Source of the DNA: Lachnospiraceae bacterium
GTDB taxonomy: Bacteria; Bacillota; Clostridia; Lachnospirales; Lachnospiraceae
Length of the DNA: 64,000 bases
Direction of reading: 5' to 3'
NCBI GenBank assembly: GCA_002892395.1
Contig: NBBL01000008.1
Location: 26 to 64,025 of the forward strand
The position numbers were made by a program, and so were the translations under genes. Numbering within the stretch: position 1 is the first letter of the stretch; every line of letters begins with the position of its first letter. Below are positions 45,063-52,195 of the stretch, in pieces. The notes under the pieces are model-generated. The model was not told the origin of the DNA. It did not search any database and worked only from the letters and a program-made list of their open reading frames with translations.

Positions 45063-45257
45063 TATGCGCTTTGCCTATGCCGCTTTGCCTATGCTGTTTT
45101 GCCTATACCGCTTTGCCTATGCCGTTTTGCCTATGCCGCTTTGCTTATGCCGCTTTTCCTATGCCGCTTTGCTTATGCCGCTTTGCTTATGCCGCTTTTC
45201 CTATGCCGCTTTTCCTATGCCGCTTTGCTTATTCCCCCTTGCTTATGCTTCTTCTCC
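45063..45257. repeat. 14-bp tandem repeat, 14 units
   Basis: Period-14 repeat of TATGCCGCTTTGCC from 45063. The first unit is 13 bases, units 2-12 vary at 1-3 positions (CTTTGCT, CTTTTCC), and units 13-14 are degenerate. The array fills the gap between the terminator at 45017-45047 and the stop codon of the next gene (TAA at 45245-45243); unit 14 is inside that gene's end. Confidence 0.95.
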
Positions 45258-45905
45258 CGCTTCCTCCGCCGGGTCTGAAAGTGCATACGGATCATCGTCA
45301 GGAGAGAGATAATCACAGGAATGGCTCTCCGGAATTTCCTTTACTCTTCGGATCGTTTCCAGATCATCCGGCTCTGCTCCGCTGCAGTAGTAGCAATCAG
45401 CCACCATGATTTCCTTCCACTTCTCTTCTTCGCCTTCAGGAATTTCATCACAGATCGTCCCATCCTCCGCTTCATAGCACGAATACAGATCCAAAAGCGG
45501 AAGCTCCTCCAAATCGCGGCAGACATCTGCCACCAGCTCCTCGCAGCTTAACGACCAATCCACTCCCTCCAGCCGGACACTGGCTGACTCTGCGATGGAC
45601 GAATTGTATGCGACATCAATTTCCGCTTCGGTTCCCTCCGGCATTCCCATAAAGAGAGATGCAATGATGAGTTCCCGAAGCTCCTGATCTGTGACCGATC
45701 TGCCCAGTCCTTCCTCCACCTCTTCAATCAAAAACGCGCTTCTCGCGTTCTCAAAAAAAAGATTGACCACATCTGCTACCTCCTTGCGGAAGATCCCGTA
45801 CGGAATCAGCTTTGACACCATGATATCTGTCTCCGTCTCATTCTCCAGACGAAATTCCTCCAGTAATTCCGCAGTGTGCTCCGATACATTCAACGTAATT
45901 TCCAT
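45243..45905 (-). CDS. Hypothetical acidic protein
   Basis: A 220-residue strongly acidic protein I do not recognise. The first ~120 residues look alpha-helical (TAELLEEFRLENETETDIMVSK, a DxELRELIIASLF segment). The second half carries Cys residues (CEELVADVCRDLEE, CYEAEDGTIC, DCYYCSG) that might bind metal, and ends in an Asp/Glu-rich tail. No signal peptide. ATG at 45905 is chosen because GGAGG lies 6 bases before it; the frame is open much further upstream without a site. The last codons lie in the final unit of the 14-bp repeat. Confidence 0.65.
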   Translation of the reverse strand: MEITLNVSEHTAELLEEFRLENETETDIMVSKLIPYGIFRKEVADVVNLFFENARSAFLIEEVEEGLGRSVTDQELRELIIASLFMGMPEGTEAEIDVAYNSSIAESASVRLEGVDWSLSCEELVADVCRDLEELPLLDLYSCYEAEDGTICDEIPEGEEEKWKEIMVADCYYCSGAEPDDLETIRRVKEIPESHSCDYLSPDDDPYALSDPAEEAGEEA

Positions 45906-46030
45906 TCCAGTCCTCCGGATTTTCTCTCCTCTTCCCTTTCGTTCGACAATTTTTTCCAATCCGCTCCTTCCCCCTGCATGATACCGGGCTTCCTGACCGC
46001 CCTGCAAAGCCATGGGGTTCGTCCTCTCCG

Positions 46031-46648
46031 TTACGCTGTCCCGGAGGAGAGATTCCATCTTCCCTCCTCTGTAATCACAGCATTCATTTTCAAATCGTGA
46101 GCCTCCTCCGGAATTGCCTCCTCAATCAGCTTCGATCGAACCAGACAAGCGCGAAAGGCTCCCGTTTTTCTCAGATATCGGTCGTAAAATCCGCCTCCGT
46201 ACCCCAGACGCACCCCCTCCCTTGAGCAAGTGAGGCAGGGCACAAGCGCCAAATCCAGCTGCTCCGGAACGAATTCCTCACAGCAAAGGGGCGGCTCCAA
46301 AATGCCCATTGTCCCGGGCTTAAGGATAGAAAGATCCGTGATGCGGCAGGCCTTCATCACTCCCCTTCCGATGCAGCGGGGAACGGCGAGAATTTTTCCG
46401 TCCTCCAGAATTCTTTCTAAAATCGGTCTTGTATTGATTTCCCGTTCCGTTCCCACGTAGCAAAACACTGCCCTGGCGTTTCGATATTCCTCCATTGTGC
46501 AGACAATCTCCTTGATTTTTTCGTCTGCAGTCTCACAATACTGTTCGGAAAGCAAGGCAACTCTCGCCAGAATCTCCTTTCTGATCCGCTTTTTCTCCTG
46601 CCGTTTTTTGTCTTCCTCTGCATTGGCAGTCTGCTCCGTCATCTCCAT
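46031..46648 (-). CDS. 5-formyltetrahydrofolate cyclo-ligase
   Basis: A 205-residue 5-FCL (MTHFS), which converts 5-formyl-THF to 5,10-methenyl-THF with ATP and so recycles an inhibitory folate. KKRIRKEILARVALL at the start, FCYVGTEREINTRPIL, and the ATP-binding GVRLGYGGGFYDRYL are typical. ATG at 46648 has AGGAGG in front; the reading frame opens 18 codons earlier. It stands upstream of the acidic hypothetical gene with a 125-base gap. Confidence 0.92.
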   Translation of the reverse strand: MEMTEQTANAEEDKKRQEKKRIRKEILARVALLSEQYCETADEKIKEIVCTMEEYRNARAVFCYVGTEREINTRPILERILEDGKILAVPRCIGRGVMKACRITDLSILKPGTMGILEPPLCCEEFVPEQLDLALVPCLTCSREGVRLGYGGGFYDRYLRKTGAFRACLVRSKLIEEAIPEEAHDLKMNAVITEEGRWNLSSGTA

Positions 46649-46749
46649 GCTCCGTTCCTCCTGGCTTCGTTCCTTTGGTGTCCCTATTATAGCATCTCTC
46701 AATCTGACTTCTCAATCCGTTTTATGCAGGTGCAAAGGTTCCGAAGGGC

Positions 46750-46798
46750 AAAAAAGCCCCCGATCCGACTGTATGACAAATCGAATCGGGAGCTTTCA
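46750..46798 (-). terminator. Terminator of the flavodoxin gene
   Basis: On the minus strand AAGCTCCCGATTCGA pairs with TCGGATCGGGGGCTT (one G-U and one mismatch), followed by TTTTTTGCCC. Confidence 0.8.
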
Positions 46799-46827
46799 AG
46801 AATCATGCTATCTTTCAACGCAGGTTC

Positions 46828-47250
46828 TCACGCAAGTGCGGCGCCCAGACCTTCACAGTCTGCAATGGCCGCATCATCCGGCATCTCCTGGCAGATGACA
46901 CTCGGGCAGACAAGCACTGCGCCGTCTTCCCGGCAGCGCGCTTCCCAATCCGTCATCCACGCGCCTCCGCCCCAACCCCAGGAACCAAACAGGGCGATGC
47001 GCTTTCCGCTGAGAGAACCCTCCACATTGGTGAACATCGGTTCAAACTCTGTCTCCTCCAGAACCTCCGCGCCCATGGAGGGGCAGCCGAAGGCGATGGC
47101 ATCAAACTGAGAGACCATCGACGCCGAAAATTCAGACGGCGAATAAACGCTGACATCCGCTCCCTTTGCTTTTGCACCCGATACGACAGCATCTGCCATC
47201 GCCTCCGTATTCCCGGTTCCACTCCAAAAAACCACTGCCACCTTGCTCAT
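46828..47250 (-). CDS. Flavodoxin
   Basis: A 140-residue short-chain flavodoxin. The phosphate loop WSGTGNTEAMA (9-19) and the FMN-contacting GCPSMGAEVLEE and FGSWGWGGGAWM loops are clear. As in many anaerobes, it can replace ferredoxin when iron is scarce. It is downstream of DUF2325 and DUF3793 genes; the 85-base gap before it has no clear terminator, so it is probably in the same unit. Confidence 0.95.
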   Translation of the reverse strand: MSKVAVVFWSGTGNTEAMADAVVSGAKAKGADVSVYSPSEFSASMVSQFDAIAFGCPSMGAEVLEETEFEPMFTNVEGSLSGKRIALFGSWGWGGGAWMTDWEARCREDGAVLVCPSVICQEMPDDAAIADCEGLGAALA

Positions 47251-47335
47251 ACTCTCTGTGTCCTTTCTGTTTGTTTTGATTGATTGAATTCAGCTTGCCA
47301 GGCTGTTTTTCACATGGTTTTACCGCTTTCGTTTT

Positions 47336-47896
47336 TCATCCGGCTGCCGTGCGAACGATCAACTGCTCCAAGGTCCTGCCCCGGCGAATCCAGTCCGCAT
47401 AGACGGCGCTGCACTTTCGATAGCGAAAAAAGGTCTTCCGGGCACATTCCACATCGCCGTACACCTTCCAATACCCGACGGCCCGGTACCCGCAATGGGG
47501 ATTTCTCATGAATCCCAGCACGTCCCCCGGGGGATACCCGAGGAACAGACCGATTTCATGGGGAAACTCCTTTGCTTCCCGAAGCTTCTTCTCCAATGCC
47601 GCCACGCAACGATTGACATTTCCGCAGGGGTAGCCCATTCCTTCCAGAATGCTGCCCGCCTCGGTGTGCTCCAGATCCCGCTTCAAATAGTCCGGGCGAT
47701 ATAAATAAATCAAGGCAAAGGTATCTGTATAACGCACCGGAACCGCGCGCAATCCCTTTTTGGAAAGCACGCCGTTCAGGCACCGAAGCTCACCGTTCAG
47801 ACAGGCTCTGGATTCGTAAGGAACAGAAAAGAGGCTCCCCGTTTTCAGACCTGCAAGAGTCGGTGATGCATGTGCCACAATTAACTGATCCGACAT
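47336..47896 (-). CDS. DUF3793 family protein
   Basis: A 186-residue protein of the DUF3793 family, recognised from the HASPTLAGLKTGSLF start, the LNGVLSKKGLRAVPVRY segment and EIGLFLGYPPGDVLGF ... KVYGDVECARKTF. Function unknown; in Clostridia it is commonly found next to iron uptake or flavodoxin genes (recollection). It starts 4 bases after the DUF2325 stop with no strong ribosome site, so it is probably translationally coupled. Confidence 0.85.
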   Translation of the reverse strand: MSDQLIVAHASPTLAGLKTGSLFSVPYESRACLNGELRCLNGVLSKKGLRAVPVRYTDTFALIYLYRPDYLKRDLEHTEAGSILEGMGYPCGNVNRCVAALEKKLREAKEFPHEIGLFLGYPPGDVLGFMRNPHCGYRAVGYWKVYGDVECARKTFFRYRKCSAVYADWIRRGRTLEQLIVRTAAG

Positions 47897-47900
47897 GTTT

Positions 47901-48179
47901 TCAGCTCGCGTGCTCCGAGAGAATTTCCCTCAGAGAAGAGATGGAGCTTGTATGGGAACGAATGATCCTTGTACTTTGGCTGGCACTGTTCAGCGCATAC
48001 TGAACCATTTTATGCGACACTGTATGGGTAAACAAAATCATGAGATCCGGTTTTCCGATGCGATCGCGCATTCCATTCTTAAATTTGCAGAAAACCTTCG
48101 CCTTACAGCCGTGCCTGGAACAGAGATCACAGTACTGCCGCTCCATGCACTCATTTCCGCCGATGATCACTACACTCAT
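47901..48179 (-). CDS. DUF2325 family protein
   Basis: A 92-residue DUF2325 protein: SVVIIGGNECMERQY at the start, then the LMILFTHTVSHKMVQYAL segment typical of the family. The family is thought to sense or bind metal, using Cys/His residues (here Cys11, Cys17, Cys20, Cys25 and Cys31), but this is not proven. GAAGGAGGAA precedes the ATG. First gene of the DUF2325-DUF3793-flavodoxin set, behind a complex regulatory region. Confidence 0.85.
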   Translation of the reverse strand: MSVVIIGGNECMERQYCDLCSRHGCKAKVFCKFKNGMRDRIGKPDLMILFTHTVSHKMVQYALNSASQSTRIIRSHTSSISSLREILSEHAS

Positions 48180-48292
48180 TTTTTCCTCCTTCGGTTTCGG
48201 GCTGCGCTTCTGTTAAAATAATTGGTCTGCGCTTTCCGGCTGCCCGGATTTTCTGTGATGAACACATGAGCTCACACTTACGCCACCGATTG

Positions 48293-48313
48293 AATTAGTT
48301 ATTATTACTAATT
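48293..48313. promoter_or_regulatory. TTAG...CTAA inverted repeat, site 1
   Basis: AATTAGT-N7-ACTAATT, 7-bp arms, lying just downstream of the -10 of the inner promoter at 48312-48340. Confidence 0.55.
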
Positions 48314-48340
48314 ATTAGCTTTAACTAACAAATGATTCAA
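48312..48340 (-). promoter_or_regulatory. Inner promoter (P2) of the DUF2325 set
   Basis: Minus-strand TTGAAT (48340-48335), 17-base spacer, TAATAA (48317-48312). Inverted repeats 1 and 2 overlap its -10 and spacer. Confidence 0.5.
48315..48328. promoter_or_regulatory. TTAG...CTAA inverted repeat, site 2
   Basis: TTAGCTTTAACTAA, TTAG-N6-CTAA, within the spacer of the inner promoter. Confidence 0.5.
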
Positions 48341-48430
48341 AAAAATGCCCTCTGCCAAAGCGCATCAGGCATTGTTTCTTCAACCGGCTCCCTTGGTCGC
48401 CCTCAAACGGCCTGCCTGTTCCGATTCAGA
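48339..48430 (-). promoter_or_regulatory. Structured leader with terminator; NiCo/czcD-like riboswitch candidate
   Basis: The RNA made from the outer promoter contains GGCAGG, a bulged stem (CCGUUUG/CAAGGG), AGCCGG, a 3-bp stem (GUU/AAC), AA, a UGCC/GGCA stem, then AGAGGG. This order of conserved linkers resembles the metal-binding core of the NiCo (czcD) riboswitch as I remember it. UGCC can instead pair with GGCAUU (48350-48344) ahead of seven U, forming a terminator, or with the earlier CAGGCA (48418-48413) as an antiterminator. A closing P1 helix is not obvious, which weakens the family assignment. The switch architecture itself is directly visible. Confidence 0.5.
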
Positions 48431-48439
48431 TTGGAATAA

Positions 48440-48453
48440 TTAGCTACAGCTAA
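48440..48453. promoter_or_regulatory. TTAG...CTAA inverted repeat, site 3
   Basis: TTAGCTACAGCTAA, perfect 6-bp arms, about 7 bases downstream of the outer -10, so across the expected transcription start: a repressor position. Confidence 0.6.
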
Positions 48454-48460
48454 CAATATA

Positions 48461-48488
48461 AAGATACCATATTTTCTTATTCTGTCAA
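48461..48488 (-). promoter_or_regulatory. Outer promoter (P1) of the DUF2325 set
   Basis: Minus-strand TTGACA (48488-48483), 16-base spacer, TATCTT (48466-48461). Confidence 0.7.
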
Positions 48489-48515
48489 GTGCTTTTTGAC
48501 CTTCGAATTCCGCCT

Positions 48516-50078
48516 TTATTTCTTTTCCCTCAACTCCGGATGGGCTGAAAAGAAGGGCTCCAGTTCCGCCAACAGCGTATCCAGCGTTCCTGCCTTCCTT
48601 GCCTCCGCATTCATGGGCATAACCGGGTCATGAAGAGAAAGACGAAGAAGCACCCAGCCTCGCTTGTCTCCGTTTTCATAGGCAGCACGCACCCCTTCAT
48701 AATTGGGCTCCACCGCCGTAAAATGTGCGCTCTCCCGAATAAAGCGATCAAAATCCGAAAGGCAATGTTCCCCATAGCCCCTAAAATCTCCCACCGTGAT
48801 TTGATACCGCCTCTCCACTGCCTCCTCCGGATGGGTGAGCGCCTTAAGGCGATCCTCGATTCGCTTTCCCTCCTTTTTCAGGTTGGCCATCAGGCAGATG
48901 ATCTTCATGGCAATGTACGCGCCGTCATCCGAAAAATGATTCTCCCGGAATGCGCCGTGACCGGAGGTCTCGATCGCCAGCTCACAGCACTCTCCCTCCC
49001 GGTTCAAGCGGATTCCCCGGTCAATCACATGCTTGTAACCGCGCCGAAAGCGGAGATGCCGCAGCTTCAGCTGATCGGTCAGAAATTCCGACAATTCGTC
49101 CGAAGTCACGGAGTCTGTCACAATCCATGAACCCGGATGCTCCTCCGCGATCATCGTAGAAAGCAGCGCAATCAACGCGTTTCGGTTGACCTCTGTTCCG
49201 TCCGAAAATACGACAGCTGCCCGATCTCCATCGCAGTCAAAAATGATTCCCAGATCCGCATTGGCAGACAAGGTAGCTGCCTTGACTGCACGCATGGCTT
49301 CAGAATCCTCCGGATTCGGTACATGATTCGGAAACGTGCCGTCCGGATCAAGAAACACGCTTCCGCTGATATCGGCTCCCAATGGCTTAAGAATCTCTGT
49401 CGCAAAAAAGCCTGCAGCGCCGTTCCCGGCATCAACGACCAAATGCAGTCCCTCCAGCGGGCAGGCATTCTCAGCCGCACCTGTCTTTTCACGAATGCGC
49501 TGCTTCATATGTTCACAGTAAAGCCCTTTCATATCAAACCGCTCCGTTCGTGCCGGCGCACACTTTGCCCCTCCGATATCTGACAGATCCTCCACTGCAT
49601 CTGCTCCGTGAAGTGCGATGGCCGCTTCTGCAGCCAAATCCAGGATTTCGCCCAGCTCACTTCCGGACAGCGCACCCTCCGATGTAAAAAATTTCATGCC
49701 GTTCCGATTGAAGGGAAGGTGACTCGCCGTCAGCATCACAGCACCGTCAAACCCACTCTCCGGAAGCAATACAGACTGAAACATGGCAGGCGTGGTGATG
49801 AGACCGCAGTCAAAAGCCTCCGCGCCGCCAAGACCCTGAAAACAAGCGCTCTTCATGTTCATTGCACTCACGCGGCTGTCATGTCCCACCCCGATTCGAA
49901 GGGCTTCTCTCTTTTTTTCGCACTTCTTTTCCAAAAATGTGAGGAAGCTGTCAGCGATCAGCTGTACCATTCCTTCCGTCAGCGTGACAGGCTCCCCCAC
50001 TGCTTCCATCACAATCCCGCGCACATCATTTCCGTTTTTCACGCGCTGCAGTGCTTCTTTGATTTGAATTTTCATCAT
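48516..50078 (-). CDS. Phosphoglucomutase/phosphomannomutase family protein
   Basis: A 520-residue alpha-D-phosphohexomutase interconverting hexose 1- and 6-phosphates for glycan precursors. Four domains in order: GVGHDSR start; the phosphoserine loop TASHLPFNRNG; the metal loop DCDGDRAAVVF; the sugar loop ETSGHGAFRENH; and the C-terminal phosphate loop LRLSLHDPVMP. Leu takes the place of Asn in the usual TASHNP, but the Ser is kept. ATG at 50078 (first of two) follows AAGGGGG; the frame runs 19 codons further upstream. It follows the TVP38 and ThrE genes on the same strand and is likely co-transcribed. Confidence 0.9.
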   Translation of the reverse strand: MMKIQIKEALQRVKNGNDVRGIVMEAVGEPVTLTEGMVQLIADSFLTFLEKKCEKKREALRIGVGHDSRVSAMNMKSACFQGLGGAEAFDCGLITTPAMFQSVLLPESGFDGAVMLTASHLPFNRNGMKFFTSEGALSGSELGEILDLAAEAAIALHGADAVEDLSDIGGAKCAPARTERFDMKGLYCEHMKQRIREKTGAAENACPLEGLHLVVDAGNGAAGFFATEILKPLGADISGSVFLDPDGTFPNHVPNPEDSEAMRAVKAATLSANADLGIIFDCDGDRAAVVFSDGTEVNRNALIALLSTMIAEEHPGSWIVTDSVTSDELSEFLTDQLKLRHLRFRRGYKHVIDRGIRLNREGECCELAIETSGHGAFRENHFSDDGAYIAMKIICLMANLKKEGKRIEDRLKALTHPEEAVERRYQITVGDFRGYGEHCLSDFDRFIRESAHFTAVEPNYEGVRAAYENGDKRGWVLLRLSLHDPVMPMNAEARKAGTLDTLLAELEPFFSAHPELREKK

Positions 50079-50186
50079 TTTCCCCCTTTTCGGTTTCCGG
50101 CTGCGTTCTTCCTGTCTCCCTGCAGATTGTCTCATGTTCCGCCTGCTTCCCGCTCTGTTCCGAAGCTCTGTCCGCCGTTCCTTTGC

Positions 50187-50753
50187 TTAGCCGAAGGGAT
50201 CTCCGTAGCGCTGAACAACCCGCTTTGAAAGAACATACAGCAGCAGAAAAATTCCGAGAGAGATCAGGATGAACAGCCTGTTATGCAATGCTTCTCCCAC
50301 ACTCCTTCCCAAAACGGAAAGACTTCCCAGCATAATGAACTTTGCAGGAATCAAAACGTGCAGGTATCTTTTTTTGGAATAGCCGCAAATCCCAAATGCA
50401 ACATTCAGAAAGGCGGACGGCGTAAACGGGAGCATCAGCAGAAAGAACAGCGGAAGCGGCTGTGTGTGATCCACCACTGTCCTTGCTCTCCGGAGATAGG
50501 CTCCGGAGAGCCTCCGCTTCACCCGCTCCGACTTCGACAACCTGTGAAACAAGCTGAACACCGCAATGCACCCCGCCGTACTTCCGATCCAGCTGTATAA
50601 AAAGCCTCGCAGCATGCCGAACTGAGCCACGTTTACTCCTACAATCGCAGCGAGGGGAAGCGGAGGAAACAGCGCCTCCAGCGCAGCGAACAAAATCCCA
50701 TGCAACGGCGTGATCGTCTGAAACCACGAAAGCAGCGCATTCCATTCTCTCAT
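50187..50753 (-). CDS. TVP38/TMEM64 (DedA-like) membrane protein
   Basis: A 188-residue membrane protein with about five hydrophobic segments. EALFPPLPLAAIVGVNVAQFG and FLLMLPFTPSAFLNVAFGICGYS match the TVP38/VTT family, some members of which are lipid flippases or scramblases. The long frame continues upstream, but only as a shadow of the ThrE gene; ATG at 50753 overlaps the ThrE small-subunit stop by 4 bases and has CAGGAG in front. Confidence 0.85.
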   Translation of the reverse strand: MREWNALLSWFQTITPLHGILFAALEALFPPLPLAAIVGVNVAQFGMLRGFLYSWIGSTAGCIAVFSLFHRLSKSERVKRRLSGAYLRRARTVVDHTQPLPLFFLLMLPFTPSAFLNVAFGICGYSKKRYLHVLIPAKFIMLGSLSVLGRSVGEALHNRLFILISLGIFLLLYVLSKRVVQRYGDPFG

Positions 50754-51226
50754 GATTTTCGATTTCTCCTGACGTCCCGGCGCAGCGCCTGCTGCCGAAG
50801 AAGGCTTCTCCGCATGGAAAAGAAGGCCCACACCAAACTCATCCCGGCTGCGATGGAGAGTGCATACTGTACCGTCAGGCTGCTGCATCGCCTCGCTTCT
50901 TCCACATTTCCCCGAACCACTGCACTCATGGTGTAAAACAGCATGCCCCCTGGAATGAGGGGTACAATGCCCGGAATAAAAAACAGGGTGGCAGGTGCCT
51001 TTTCCCGCCTTGCCAGCAGCTCCGCATAGAGCGCGGTCGATGCAGACGCCAGCAGGCTGGACAAAAACAGGTTCTGACTCCGGTTCATTGAAAAAAGATA
51101 CACGGCCCAACCAAAGCTTCCGCCAATGGAAGCGGTCAAAAGGTGCCTGGAATTCAGGTGGAACAAAAGCGCAAATCCCAGCGCGCCGCCAAATGACATC
51201 ACCAGCTGTATCACCATTTTTTCCAT
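50750..51226 (-). CDS. Threonine/serine exporter, small membrane subunit (ThrE_2/DUF3815)
   Basis: A 158-residue protein with four or five membrane segments (SFGGALGFALLFHLNSRHLL, IPGIVPLIPGGMLFYTMSAVV) typical of the C-terminal half of ThrE, here a separate subunit. It acts with the product of the gene upstream, probably as an amino acid or small organic acid exporter. AAAGGAG precedes the ATG; 4-base overlap with the following gene. Confidence 0.88.
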   Translation of the reverse strand: MEKMVIQLVMSFGGALGFALLFHLNSRHLLTASIGGSFGWAVYLFSMNRSQNLFLSSLLASASTALYAELLARREKAPATLFFIPGIVPLIPGGMLFYTMSAVVRGNVEEARRCSSLTVQYALSIAAGMSLVWAFFSMRRSLLRQQALRRDVRRNRKS

Positions 51227-51238
51227 GAAGCTTCTCCT

Positions 51239-52024
51239 TTATCGCCCCAGCAGCAGCATGGAAAGCATCACCCCACACGCAATGCCGCCCGCCCAGAGCA
51301 GGCTTTCCACCAGCCGCATGATGCCGGATATGGTATCCCCCACAAGAACATCCCGAATCGCATTCGTCATGGGAAGTCCCGGTATTAAAAGCATGATGTC
51401 TCCGATCATAATCATATCCGCATTCAGCGAAGGCAACAGCCGCTTGGACAGCGCCACCATAGTCCCCATGGCGAAGGAACAGAGGAGGTTAAAAATAAGA
51501 GGATTCGGCGTAATGCCCGAAAGCTTGAGCTGAGCCAGTCCGATCAGAAATCCGATCACTGCCGAGAATACACCGTCCAAAGCGCTGCCCCCGAAAAACA
51601 CGGCAAAGCTTCCCGCCGCCAAGGCGCAGCCCAGCAGCATGGGGCGAACCCGGTTGCTCTGCCGCTTCAACGCCTCTATTTCCCTTCCCAGCTCCTCAGG
51701 AGAGCATGGATTCGCACAAAAGCGCCGGCTCAGTGCATTCAGCTCCTCCAATCTCTTGAAGTTGATCGAGCCGCCGAGAATGCGCCGGGTCTGCGTGGTC
51801 GCCTTCCCGTCCGGCAGCTGCATGGTAATGACAATGCTGGAGGTAATCACAAACACATTCATGCGAACCGCGCCGGCACAGCTCCCCATCCGAATCAGGG
51901 TGTCCTCTACGCGGTTCACCTCTGCCCCGCATGAAAGCAGCATTTCTCCCATGTCCATGAGCTGATGCAAAAAGGAGGATTCCTCCTCCAGGCGACCCAC
52001 TCCGTTCTCGTACATTGTTCTCAT
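51239..52024 (-). CDS. Threonine/serine exporter, large subunit (ThrE/DUF1212)
   Basis: A 261-residue protein with an N-terminal soluble part (LMDMGEMLLSCGAEVNRVEDTLIRM) and four or five membrane segments toward the C-terminus (LIPGLPMTNAIRDVLVGDTISGIMRL). It is the DUF1212 half of a split ThrE exporter. It is first in the ThrE-TVP38-phosphohexomutase unit. Confidence 0.88.
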   Translation of the reverse strand: MRTMYENGVGRLEEESSFLHQLMDMGEMLLSCGAEVNRVEDTLIRMGSCAGAVRMNVFVITSSIVITMQLPDGKATTQTRRILGGSINFKRLEELNALSRRFCANPCSPEELGREIEALKRQSNRVRPMLLGCALAAGSFAVFFGGSALDGVFSAVIGFLIGLAQLKLSGITPNPLIFNLLCSFAMGTMVALSKRLLPSLNADMIMIGDIMLLIPGLPMTNAIRDVLVGDTISGIMRLVESLLWAGGIACGVMLSMLLLGR

Positions 52025-52124
52025 CCGTTTCCTGCAGCAATCAAAATTGATACTTTATTATCTTAGCATATGCTCTGCAAATTTCCCATAGTGAACCGAA
52101 GAAAGAACAGGACGCCCGAAACGG

Positions 52125-52164
52125 AAAGGACCCGCTTCGCGCCGTCACGAAAGCGGATCCCTTT
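52125..52164 (-). terminator. Stem-loop terminator after the iron cluster
   Basis: AAAGGACCCGCTT (52125-52137) pairs with AAGCGGATCCCTTT (52151-52164) with one bulge. The T-rich side on the minus strand is weak (TCCTTTCCGTTTC). It lies about 30 bases after the last permease of the iron cluster. Confidence 0.6.
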
Positions 52165-52195
52165 ATTTTGTTTTCCTATTTCCTTATCATTGGTC

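Noticed and set aside
43979-45257. Repeat arrays resembling CRISPR
   Set aside because: The repeats are directly joined 8- and 14-base units with no unique spacers, and no cas genes are present.
50754-51278. Long N-terminal extension of the TVP38 gene
   Set aside because: The extra part is in another frame over the ThrE small-subunit gene, while ATG at 50753 has a ribosome site and a 4-base overlap.
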